From the NCBI RefSeq assembly GCF_009695875.1, contig NZ_VUNC01000001.1, positions 248,001 to 312,000 on the forward strand: a stretch of 64,000 nucleotides of DNA, written 5' to 3'. Source of the stretch: Olsenella porci. Lineage in GTDB: Bacteria; Actinomycetota; Coriobacteriia; Coriobacteriales; Atopobiaceae. Numbering within the stretch: the first letter of the stretch is position 1; each line of letters begins with the position of its first letter. A program made the translations under genes and the position numbers. The notes beneath the pieces were generated by a model. It saw only the letters and a program-made list of their open reading frames with translations, searched no databases and had not been told where the DNA came from. Positions 41,598-48,898 of this stretch are shown here, one piece after another.

Positions 41598-42332
41598 ATG
41601 CGCATCATAAGAACAATCGATTACCGGGACATGAGCCGCAAGGCGGCAAACATCATCTCGGCCCAGGTGATACTCAAGCCCGACAGCGTCCTGGGGCTTG
41701 CCACGGGCACCACTCCGCTGGGGACCTACGGCCAGCTCGCCGCCTGGTGCGCCAAGGGCGACTGCGACTTCTCCAAGGTCCACACCTACAACCTGGACGA
41801 GTATCGCGGCCTCACGCACGAGGACCCGCAGAGCTATCACTACTTCATGCGCAAGAACTTCTTTGACAAGATCAACATCGACATCGCCAACACCCACGTG
41901 CCCGACGGATCCAATCCCAACGCCGACGAGGCGTGCGCCGAGTACGACCGCATGGTGGAGGAGGCGGGCTACCCCGACCTCCAGCTCCTGGGCATTGGCA
42001 GGAACGGGCACATTGGGTTCAACGAGCCCGACGACGTGTTCAGCAAGGGGACGCACTGCGTCACGCTTACCCCGAGCACCATTGAGGCCAACAGCCGCCT
42101 CTTCGAGCGCGAGGAGGATGTGCCGAGGCAGGCCTACACCATGGGGGTCCAGACCATCATGCGTGCGCGGAGCATCCTGGTGATTGCGAACGGCGAGGCA
42201 AAGGCCCAGGCCGTGTACGATATGTGCTTTGGGCCCGTCACACCCAAGGTGCCAGCCTCCATTCTGCAGCTGCACACCAACTGTGTGGTCGTGGCGGACG
42301 AGGAGGCGCTGAGCCTCTGCCCGCGAGACTAG
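41598..42332 (+). CDS. nagB: Glucosamine-6-phosphate deaminase
   Basis: This 244-residue enzyme converts glucosamine-6-phosphate to fructose-6-phosphate and ammonia, feeding amino sugars into glycolysis. LGLATGTTPLGTYGQL binds phosphate, NLDEYRGL carries the catalytic Asp, and GIGRNGHIGFNEP carries Asp/His/Glu of the active site. AAGGAG precedes ATG 41598. It stands alone, without nagA nearby. The 258-nt gap upstream has no recognised operator. Length suits the shorter Gram-positive form lacking the E. coli allosteric C-terminus. Confidence 0.95.
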   Translation: MRIIRTIDYRDMSRKAANIISAQVILKPDSVLGLATGTTPLGTYGQLAAWCAKGDCDFSKVHTYNLDEYRGLTHEDPQSYHYFMRKNFFDKINIDIANTHVPDGSNPNADEACAEYDRMVEEAGYPDLQLLGIGRNGHIGFNEPDDVFSKGTHCVTLTPSTIEANSRLFEREEDVPRQAYTMGVQTIMRARSILVIANGEAKAQAVYDMCFGPVTPKVPASILQLHTNCVVVADEEALSLCPRD

Positions 42333-42359
42333 CCGTGTCGCAGACACCGGAGACAGACG

Positions 42360-42392
42360 CACCCCCGCAGGAGATGGCTTCCTGCGGGGGTG
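42360..42392. terminator. Bidirectional terminator between nagB and the M24 peptidase
   Basis: A 13-bp perfect stem CACCCCCGCAGGA / TCCTGCGGGGGTG has a 7-nt loop between convergent genes. Confidence 0.75.
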
Positions 42393-42413
42393 CCCCGTCT
42401 CTCTCGCCTTGCC

Positions 42414-43490
42414 CTAGGCGTCGAGGACAACCGGCTCGTGCGTGTAGTGGTTGAGGACCTCGCACCCGTTCTCGGTCACGATCACCAGGTCCTCGATGCG
42501 CACGCCCATGTCGTTGGGCAGGTAGATTCCCGGCTCGATGGAGAAGCACTGCCCTGGGCGCACGGGCTCGTCGTGCGTGGCGCTCACGTCGCCGGGCTCG
42601 TGGTCGGTGAGACCGATCTGGTGCCCCAGACGATGGGTGAAATAGGGGCCAAAGCCCGCGTCCTCGATGACCTTTCGGGCAGTGAGGTCTATCTGGGCAA
42701 AGGTGACGCCCGGACGCACGATCTTCTCTGCGGCCTCGTTTGCCCTGCGGACCGTGTCGTACACCTCAAGCTGGTGCGCCGTGGGCTCTGCCGTGAAGAA
42801 CGTCCTGGTCATGTCGGAGCAGTACCAGTCCTGCTTGCAGCCCGCGTCAAAGAGGACCATGTCACCCTTGGCAAGGGGCGTCTGGTCGGGCTCGTGGTGC
42901 GGGTCGGCGGCGTGCGCGCCGTAGCTGACGATTGGCGGGAACGAGTGGTCCTGCGCCCCCAGCGAGCGGTACTCGCCCAGCAGGCCCTCGGCGATAGAGA
43001 GTTCGGTGGCTCCCTCCCTCACCTGCGAGGCGAGCCAGGACATCGCGAGGTCGTTGGTCAGGCTCGCCTGGCGCATCAGGCCCTGCTCGCGGTCGTCCTT
43101 GATGGAGCGCGCGTCATCCACCGCCTTCGAGGCGAGCCTGAAGCCGCTCGCGGCCTTGGAGTCCATGAGGGGCACGAGCCAACGCGCTGCAAGGTCCTTG
43201 TCCACCCCGAGCTCGGAGTTGGGGTCGCAGTTCGCCGCCACCAGGGGAATGGGGTCCTCGGTGTCGTCAAAGGTCACCAGCCGGTCCGCCGCGCCCGTGG
43301 CGTCGGGGAAGAGGCGGTTGGCAAACAGGACGGAGCCGCTCGGGCTCAGGTATAGCGCCAGGAAGCGCTCCAGGGGTTCCGTGTAGTAGCCCGTCAGGTA
43401 CCAAATGGACAGCGGGTCACAGAATAGTGCCTGTGAGAGCCCCATCTGCCGTAGGTTGTCCATCACACGTTTGCTGCGTCCCTGGTCCAT
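42414..43490 (-). CDS. M24-family Xaa-Pro aminopeptidase
   Basis: This 358-residue metallopeptidase removes N-terminal residues preceding proline. The N-terminal creatinase-like domain (SIWYLTGYYTEPLERFLAL) precedes the pita-bread catalytic domain. The five dimetal ligands are seen in LFDAGCK (Asp), CSDMTRTF (Asp), THRLGHQIG (His), FSIEPGIY (Glu) and VRIEDLV (Glu). The start at 43490 follows GAGGGAGAGG. It is convergent with nagB and divergent from veg. It likely cooperates with the other peptidases in the window in peptide use, though it is not linked to them by operon. Confidence 0.93.
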   Translation of the reverse strand: MDQGRSKRVMDNLRQMGLSQALFCDPLSIWYLTGYYTEPLERFLALYLSPSGSVLFANRLFPDATGAADRLVTFDDTEDPIPLVAANCDPNSELGVDKDLAARWLVPLMDSKAASGFRLASKAVDDARSIKDDREQGLMRQASLTNDLAMSWLASQVREGATELSIAEGLLGEYRSLGAQDHSFPPIVSYGAHAADPHHEPDQTPLAKGDMVLFDAGCKQDWYCSDMTRTFFTAEPTAHQLEVYDTVRRANEAAEKIVRPGVTFAQIDLTARKVIEDAGFGPYFTHRLGHQIGLTDHEPGDVSATHDEPVRPGQCFSIEPGIYLPNDMGVRIEDLVIVTENGCEVLNHYTHEPVVLDA

Positions 43491-43543
43491 GGCCTCTCCC
43501 TCTTACGGTGCCTGTCTACCTTTCGTGAACACGCACCTGCTGC

Positions 43544-43549
43544 TATACA
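43544..43549 (+). promoter_or_regulatory. -10 box of veg
   Basis: TATACA lies 78 nt before the veg start; the -35 is weak. The resulting leader contains the hairpin at 43571-43600. Confidence 0.45.
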
Positions 43550-43570
43550 CTTAAAGGCTGCATGACACAA

Positions 43571-43600
43571 GGCGGCGGGAGGGCACGCCTTCCCGCCGCC
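43571..43600 (+). promoter_or_regulatory. Stable leader hairpin ahead of veg
   Basis: GGCGGCGGGA pairs with TCCCGCCGCC around a 10-nt interior. It ends 7 nt before the Shine-Dalgarno GGAGGT region. It has no T-run, so control of translation or mRNA stability is likelier than termination. Confidence 0.5.
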
Positions 43601-43621
43601 GCTTCATGGAGGTACCTTCAT

Positions 43622-43918
43622 ATGGAATCAGAGATCCCACCCGTCAACAGGGTAGACGAAATCCGCGACGAACTTAAGGGTCTTCAGGGCAAGCGGGTCA
43701 AGGTCCGCGCCAACATGGGTCGTTCGCGCGTCGTCGAGCGCACGGGCACGCTCGTCGGTGCCTACCCCACCCTCTTCGTCATCGAGGTCGAGGAGCGTCG
43801 TGGCCGCAGGGCACGCCAGTCCTACCAGTACGTGGACGTCCTCACCTCCACCGTCGAGCTGTACGATCCGGACACCGGCGAGCGCGTGCTCGACTTCTCC
43901 GACATCCAGGAGCAGTAG
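43622..43918 (+). CDS. veg: Veg-family protein
   Basis: This 98-residue small basic protein belongs to the Bacillus Veg family, an SH3-like barrel. VDEIRDELKGLQGKRVKVRANMGR is the family N-terminus, followed by ERTGTLVGAYPTLFVIEVEE and SYQYVDVLTSTVELY. B. subtilis Veg is highly expressed and linked to biofilm and spore outgrowth; its molecular role is unclear. ATG 43622 was preferred to an upstream ATG inside the hairpin because GGAGGT is correctly spaced. The ispE start is 3 nt past its stop, the same neighbour as in Bacillus. Confidence 0.9.
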   Translation: MESEIPPVNRVDEIRDELKGLQGKRVKVRANMGRSRVVERTGTLVGAYPTLFVIEVEERRGRRARQSYQYVDVLTSTVELYDPDTGERVLDFSDIQEQ

Positions 43919-43921
43919 GCC

Positions 43922-44809
43922 GTGCGCTCCGTCACGCTTCTAGCACCCGCCAAGGTGAACCTTCACCTGGGGATTTATCCCGGGAGGGACGAGCGAGGCT
44001 ATCACAGGGCGGACTCGGTGATGGTAGCCCTGGGCCTTGCCGACAGAGTTACCGTGAGCGAGACGCCGGACAGCCCCCTTCATGTCTCGATGGACGTGGA
44101 TGCCGGGGTAGGCGAGAGGGACAACACTGCCTACGTCGCGGCGGAGCGTCTCTGCGCGGCCTTCGGCCGTTCCCCCGAGTATCAGGTCTCGATCGAGAAG
44201 CGCGTGCCCCCGAAGAGCGGTCTTGGCGGCTCCTCGTCGGATGGCGCCGCCACCATCCTGGCGCTCTGCGACCTCTGGGGTGTGTCCCCCGCAAGTGATG
44301 CGGTCGTGGGGGTTGCGCGTTCGGTTGGCGCGGACGTCCCCTTCTTCCTCAACCTCGCCCCCTCGCTTCTCGAGGGCGCCGGGGACGTGCTGTGCAGGGT
44401 GTTCCCCGCCCTGGGCGACGTGCCCATCGTCCTTGTCAGGCCAAAGGGCGGCGTCTCAACGGCGAGGGCGTACGCCGAGTTCGACTGCGATCCCGTCAAT
44501 CCCCTGGACACCACGGGAATCATCAATGCCCTGTCCGGAGGCAGCGTGGCGGACGTCGCGAGGAGCCTGTACAACAACCTCTCCGGTGCCGCTCGCCGCG
44601 CCGAGGGGCAGATCGCCGAGGTCGAGAGGTGGCTCGCCGTGCAGGATGGCGTCAGGGCCAGCATGGTGTCCGGATCCGGGAGCTGCGTCTTTGGCATCTG
44701 CTCCAGCCATGCGGACGCCGAGCGCATCGCCGCCCTTGCTCACGACGAGCAGGGGCTTTGGTCTTGCGCCACGCGTGTCGTCTCCAGCAGGGATGAGGTC
44801 GCGAACTAG
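43922..44809 (+). CDS. ispE: 4-diphosphocytidyl-2-C-methyl-D-erythritol kinase
   Basis: This 295-residue GHMP kinase belongs to the MEP isoprenoid pathway. The N-terminal PAKVNLHLGI, the ATP loop PPKSGLGGSSSDGAA and the C-terminal VSGSGSCVFGI (GSGxxxF) are intact. It starts at GTG 43922, directly after the veg stop, so translation is probably coupled. Its presence means the MEP route is used, as usual for Actinobacteria. tRNA-Pro follows 65 nt later. Confidence 0.95.
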   Translation: MRSVTLLAPAKVNLHLGIYPGRDERGYHRADSVMVALGLADRVTVSETPDSPLHVSMDVDAGVGERDNTAYVAAERLCAAFGRSPEYQVSIEKRVPPKSGLGGSSSDGAATILALCDLWGVSPASDAVVGVARSVGADVPFFLNLAPSLLEGAGDVLCRVFPALGDVPIVLVRPKGGVSTARAYAEFDCDPVNPLDTTGIINALSGGSVADVARSLYNNLSGAARRAEGQIAEVERWLAVQDGVRASMVSGSGSCVFGICSSHADAERIAALAHDEQGLWSCATRVVSSRDEVAN

Positions 44810-44874
44810 GACGTAGGCCGATTTGACGCAGCGGCTTCCATCCGTGTGGCAAATCTGCTAGATTAAGCAAGCTA

Positions 44875-44951
44875 CGGGACGTGGCGCAGTTTGGTAGCGC
44901 GCACGGTTCGGGACCGTGAGGTCGCTGGTTCGAATCCAGTCGTCCCGACCA
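44875..44951 (+). tRNA. tRNA-Pro (CGG)
   Basis: This 77-nt cloverleaf has acceptor CGGGACG with CGTCCCG, anticodon stem CACGG/CCGTG with loop TTCGGGA (anticodon CGG), T-loop GGTTCGAATCC and an encoded CCA. Confidence 0.96.
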
Positions 44952-44961
44952 GACATGCAGG

Positions 44962-44991
44962 GGCCCAGGGGTTACTCCCCTGGGCCTTTTT
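44962..44991 (+). terminator. Rho-independent terminator after tRNA-Pro
   Basis: Perfect 10-bp stem GGCCCAGGGG / CCCCTGGGCC, a 5-nt loop, then TTTTT. Confidence 0.92.
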
Positions 44992-45147
44992 GCGTTGCGG
45001 GCACGTTTGGGATGCTCCTCATCCTCGCCCTCCTTCTTTTTGGACTCCGCCATTTGTTAAACGCCCCTTAACTGGAGGGCGATATAGTGGACCCCGACAT
45101 ATGCTCAGGTTTGGCGTCCCCGCTTTGTCGGGGGGTAAGGGGAGTTC

Positions 45148-45981
45148 ATGCGTATCGAGCTTTCGACCTGGCCATGCGTCCAGGCATACTTTTCCAGCGG
45201 CGAGGATCTCGTGGTCCTGGCGGTCGGTAGCACCGAGGAGCATGGGAGGCACAACCCACTGGGAACGGATACCTTGGCCCCAAACCTCCTGCTTGACATC
45301 ATCGAGCGAGACCTTGCCGAGAGGGGCGACCCCGATGTCCTCGTGGCGCCGACCATTCCCTATGGGAACGCAGACGACCTGGTTGGGTTCCCCGGGACCC
45401 TCTCGATTGGATATGACCTGCTGATGCGGCTGGCGCAGCGCATCACGGACCAGCTCTACGACTACGGGGCACGACGCTTCCTCGTAATCAACGGCCACGG
45501 CCCCAACATCAAGCCCCTCTCTGCGGTTTGCGAGGGACTCAACCGGAGGGGGTGCCTTGCGGCACTCGCCAACTGGTGGCTTATGGCGGGGGAGCTTAAC
45601 CCCGTCTGGGGTGGCGGCCATGGCGGAGCGGAGGAGACAGCGGCGGTCATGGCGGTGGACCCGGCTCTCGTCGATCGGTCGGCTCTCGGGCCCATGGACC
45701 TTGCAAACGACGTCTCGGACGAGCTGCCAACTGACGGTTGGGACAACGTGCTCTACAAGGGGGCGCACGTCGCGTTCCCGCGGGACGCCTGCCGCTATGC
45801 CGGCAACGGCTGGATTGGCCCGGACGATCCGTCGGGCGCCGACCCCGAGTGGGGTCGCCAGATGATGGAGGGCGTGGGGTCCTATCTCGCGGACTTCATC
45901 GGGGCAATGAGGCGTGCGCCTCTCCCGCAGCCAATGCCCATCAGAACGGTCGCCGCCTTTGGGCGCAAGGCGGGCGAGTAG
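45148..45981 (+). CDS. Creatininase-family amidohydrolase, paralogue 1
   Basis: This 277-residue zinc-dependent hydrolase of the creatininase/MftE fold has metal ligands as in the family: Glu and His in GSTEEHGRHNPLGTD (with the following Asp), His in NGHGPNIKP and Glu in GGGHGGAEET. AGGGGAG precedes the ATG. Characterised members open cyclic amides (creatinine), deformylate (FAPy-type) or cleave a modified peptide (MftE). It opens a plus-strand run with an M42 peptidase, an S33 peptidase and a second creatininase; no creatine or mycofactocin genes are nearby. The substrate is probably a small amide or peptide; I cannot say which. Confidence 0.9.
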   Translation: MRIELSTWPCVQAYFSSGEDLVVLAVGSTEEHGRHNPLGTDTLAPNLLLDIIERDLAERGDPDVLVAPTIPYGNADDLVGFPGTLSIGYDLLMRLAQRITDQLYDYGARRFLVINGHGPNIKPLSAVCEGLNRRGCLAALANWWLMAGELNPVWGGGHGGAEETAAVMAVDPALVDRSALGPMDLANDVSDELPTDGWDNVLYKGAHVAFPRDACRYAGNGWIGPDDPSGADPEWGRQMMEGVGSYLADFIGAMRRAPLPQPMPIRTVAAFGRKAGE

Positions 45982-46045
45982 GCGAGAGGGTCCAGCGCGA
46001 GGAGCCCTGGCTTTGTCCCGGCTAATGGGAGGAATCGGAGAAACG

Positions 46046-47119
46046 ATGGAATTTGATCGAAACGAGACGGTCGACCTGCTTGGGAGCCTGAGCAACGCGA
46101 AGTCGCCCTCGGGCTTCGAGGACGAGACGGTTTGGGTGGTGCGCGAATTCTGCGAGGGCTGGGCGGACGTCCAGACTAACTCGCTCATGGACGCGCTCAT
46201 CACCCCCAACAACTTCACGGGGGAGAAGCCCGTGGTCATGCTTGACGCCCACGGCGACGAGGTCGGCGGGATGGTTCGCTCGATCCGCTCCAACGGAACG
46301 ATGTCCTTTGTGGAGCTCGGTCGGTTCTCTCCCCACGTGCTTGCCGGCCAGGATGTGCTCGTGAGGGGCACGGATGGGGTCTGGCGCCACGGCGTGGTGG
46401 GCATCAAGCCACCACATTTCATGTCAAAGGCAGAGGCTGCCGCCGGGGACAGCCCCATGATCCTCGACGTCGGCGCATCCTCAAAGGAAGAGGCAATCGA
46501 GAAGTTTCACATGGGTATGGGCGAGCCCATGGTTCCCGCCACCAAGTTCCAGTACGACAACGAGACGGGCGTGGCCTTTGGCAAGGGCTTCGACTGCCGA
46601 GCCGGCGTGGCGGCAGAGCTGCTTGCGCTCCGCGAGCTTTCCCGTCGCGCCGACCTCCCGTTTGACGTCGTCGCGAGCGTCTCTGCTATGGAGGAGGTGG
46701 GCGAGAGGGGTGTCGCCGCGGCGGTGAGGCATTTCAACCCACAGATTGCGTTCATGTTCGAGGGGTGCCCCGCCGATGACACCTTCCAGGCGCCCGACGA
46801 CATCCAGACGGCGCTGCGCCATGGGCCGATGTTTCGCTACTTCGACGTGTGCATGATCACGAACCCGCGCTACCAGCGCTTCGTGCTCAAGTGCGCCGAG
46901 GACGCAGGGCTCACGTGCCAGACGAGCGTGCGCGAGGGCGGTGGAACCGACGGTGGCCCCACCCATATGATGGACGTCCCCAGCGTGGTCGCAGGGGTCC
47001 CTTGCCGCTACGTGCATGCGGGGACGGCCATCTGCGCGCTCGACGACGTGGAGGAGACGGCGCGAGTTGCCGTGGAGGTCGTCTCGCGCTTTACGCAGGA
47101 GATTGTCCAGGGGTTCTAG
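46046..47119 (+). CDS. M42-family aminopeptidase
   Basis: This 357-residue dinuclear metallo-aminopeptidase belongs to the TET/FrvX/SgcX group. Metal and catalytic residues are seen in LDAHGDEVGGM (His, Asp), KGFDCRAGV (bridging Asp), SAMEEVGERG (catalytic Glu and ligand) and the late GPTHMMDVPSVV (His). The family's dodecamer domain (residues ~70-160) is present. ATG 46046 follows GGAG; an alternative ATG at 46025 is possible. It lies 64 nt after creatininase 1 and 19 nt before the S33 gene, so it is likely co-transcribed. It would trim N-terminal residues from short peptides. Confidence 0.92.
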   Translation: MEFDRNETVDLLGSLSNAKSPSGFEDETVWVVREFCEGWADVQTNSLMDALITPNNFTGEKPVVMLDAHGDEVGGMVRSIRSNGTMSFVELGRFSPHVLAGQDVLVRGTDGVWRHGVVGIKPPHFMSKAEAAAGDSPMILDVGASSKEEAIEKFHMGMGEPMVPATKFQYDNETGVAFGKGFDCRAGVAAELLALRELSRRADLPFDVVASVSAMEEVGERGVAAAVRHFNPQIAFMFEGCPADDTFQAPDDIQTALRHGPMFRYFDVCMITNPRYQRFVLKCAEDAGLTCQTSVREGGGTDGGPTHMMDVPSVVAGVPCRYVHAGTAICALDDVEETARVAVEVVSRFTQEIVQGF

Positions 47120-47138
47120 GGGCGTGAGGAGAAGGAAG

Positions 47139-48029
47139 ATGTCTCTTAAGGTCCAGGAGGGGTACATCCCCTTCGCAGGCTACAAGACCTACTACCGCAT
47201 CGTGGGCGAGTGTGACACGGGGAGGCTGCCCATCCTCGCCCTCCACGGAGGGCCCGGCTCGGCACACTACTACGTGACCTCCCTCGACGACATTGCAGAG
47301 AGGTACGGTCGCGCCGTCATCTACTACGACCAGATGAGCTGCGGCAAGTCAAAGTCTCCCGCCCTCCCCGACCAGTGGAGCGCGGAGTTCTTTGAGGACG
47401 AGCTCAGGGTCGTGCGCCGCGAGCTCGGGCTCGATCGCATCCACCTGTGGGGTCACTCCTGGGGCGGGATGCTTGCCATGCAGTATGCAACGCATCGCCC
47501 CGCCGGCATCGCGTCCATGGTCGTCGCGAGCGGCCCCGCATCCCTCGACCTGTGGCTTGAGGAGGCGAATCGCCTTCGCGGCTATCTGCCCATCGATATG
47601 CAGAAGGCCCTTGTCCAGGCGGACGAGGATGGCGACTACGAGCGACCCGAGGTCAAGGCGGCAAGTGACGAGTACTACCGTCGGCACGTGTGCAAGGTGA
47701 GTGCGGAGGACGAGGACCCCAAGCTCAGGCGTCCCAAGGACGAGCCCGGCAAGGAGTGCTACCACTTCATGCAGGGGATGAGCGAGTTCGTGGTTACGGG
47801 GAAGCTCTCTCACTGGGACATCACCGACGACCTGCATCGCATCTCGATTCCAACCCTGTTCACGTCAGGTGAGGCGGACGAGTGCACCCCTTACATTGCC
47901 AAGCAGGTGGTCGACAGGATCCCCGGCTGCGAATGGCACCTCTTCAGGGGAGGCACCCACTGCGTCCACTCGGAGCAGCCCCAGGCCTACAACGACGTGG
48001 TCGAGGAGTTCGTGGAGCGTCACGAGTAG
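47139..48029 (+). CDS. Proline iminopeptidase-like S33 alpha/beta-hydrolase
   Basis: This 296-residue serine hydrolase has the oxyanion segment LALHGGPGSAHYY, nucleophile Ser107 in LWGHSWGGMLA, a cap domain, Asp in TSGEADECTP and His in GGTHCVHSE. This is the S33 prolyl aminopeptidase/tricorn-interacting factor F1 pattern. The start at 47139 sits behind GAGGAGAAGGA, and the next gene begins 9 nt after its stop. In this operon it would remove N-terminal Pro (or release amino acids from small amides) next to an M42 aminopeptidase and two creatininase homologues. Confidence 0.9.
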   Translation: MSLKVQEGYIPFAGYKTYYRIVGECDTGRLPILALHGGPGSAHYYVTSLDDIAERYGRAVIYYDQMSCGKSKSPALPDQWSAEFFEDELRVVRRELGLDRIHLWGHSWGGMLAMQYATHRPAGIASMVVASGPASLDLWLEEANRLRGYLPIDMQKALVQADEDGDYERPEVKAASDEYYRRHVCKVSAEDEDPKLRRPKDEPGKECYHFMQGMSEFVVTGKLSHWDITDDLHRISIPTLFTSGEADECTPYIAKQVVDRIPGCEWHLFRGGTHCVHSEQPQAYNDVVEEFVERHE

Positions 48030-48038
48030 GGAGGCAGC

Positions 48039-48818
48039 ATGTTCTTGGAGAGAAGCACGTGGCCCCATGTGGAGGAGTACCTCTCCCGGCGCGACCTTGT
48101 CGTCCTCGGCTTTGGAAGCACCGAGAACCATGGGCGGCACAATCCCCTGGGCACCGACTGGATGGCGCCGCAAAGGATTCTCGAGCTTCTGGACGAGAGG
48201 CGCCCGGACGTCCTGGTTGGGCCAACCCTCAAGCTGGGGTCCGCCGACCACTTCATCGACTATCCCGGGACCCTCTCGCTTGGCGACGAGCTGCTCTATC
48301 AGGTTGCCAAGCGGATATGCTCCCAGCTGCGGCACTATGGGGTGCGTCACTTCGTCTTCGTCAACGGCCATGGGGGCAACGCCAAGTCGCTGACGAGGGT
48401 CGGCTACGAGCTCAATGACGCGGGATGCCAGGTGGCGCTGGTCAACTGGTGGAAGCTCGCCGGGCAGCTCGACCCCAAATGGGGCGGTGGCCATGGAGGG
48501 GCGCAGGAGACGTCTGCCAACCTGTGGATTGACCCCTCGGCGGTTGACCTCGACGCAGTTGCGCCCATGGACCTCGTGGACGACGGCGGGGACGCGCTCA
48601 AGACGTTGGGGTTTGACTCCGTCGAGTTCGAGGGTCTCACCCCGACCCTGCTGCGCCGCGCCCGCCGCTATGCGTCAAACGGCTGGATCGGGCCGGATGA
48701 CCCATCGGAGGCGAGCGCGGAGTGGGGTAGGGACATGCTCACGGCCATGGCTGACTGGCTCGCCGACTTCGTCGACGCGTTTGCGGAGTCCCCACTGCCA
48801 GACCCAATCGAGCGCTGA
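48039..48818 (+). CDS. Creatininase-family amidohydrolase, paralogue 2
   Basis: This 259-residue relative of the genes at 45148 and 50821 keeps the ligand pattern: GSTENHGRHNPLGTD, NGHGGNAKS and GGGHGGAQETS. The second position of the first motif is Asn (E-N-H), against Glu in paralogue 1 (E-E-H) and Cys in paralogue 3 (E-C-H). Since the metal-ligand Glu and His flank it, this may tune the site. The C-terminus shares NGWIGPDDPS with paralogue 1, absent in paralogue 3. It lies 9 nt after the S33 gene and is the last gene of the run before a strong hairpin. Confidence 0.9.
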   Translation: MFLERSTWPHVEEYLSRRDLVVLGFGSTENHGRHNPLGTDWMAPQRILELLDERRPDVLVGPTLKLGSADHFIDYPGTLSLGDELLYQVAKRICSQLRHYGVRHFVFVNGHGGNAKSLTRVGYELNDAGCQVALVNWWKLAGQLDPKWGGGHGGAQETSANLWIDPSAVDLDAVAPMDLVDDGGDALKTLGFDSVEFEGLTPTLLRRARRYASNGWIGPDDPSEASAEWGRDMLTAMADWLADFVDAFAESPLPDPIER

Positions 48819-48838
48819 CCTTTTCGCCTGGCGATGAC

Positions 48839-48876
48839 AGCGCGCCCCGGAGGCCATGTGGCGTCCGGGGCGCGCT
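48839..48876. terminator. Bidirectional terminator
   Basis: Perfect 13-bp stem AGCGCGCCCCGGA / TCCGGGGCGCGCT with a 12-nt loop, then CTTCTCT. It lies between convergent creatininase 2 and the binding-protein gene. Confidence 0.75.
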
Positions 48877-48898
48877 CTTCTCTCCCCTCCTGGGGACT

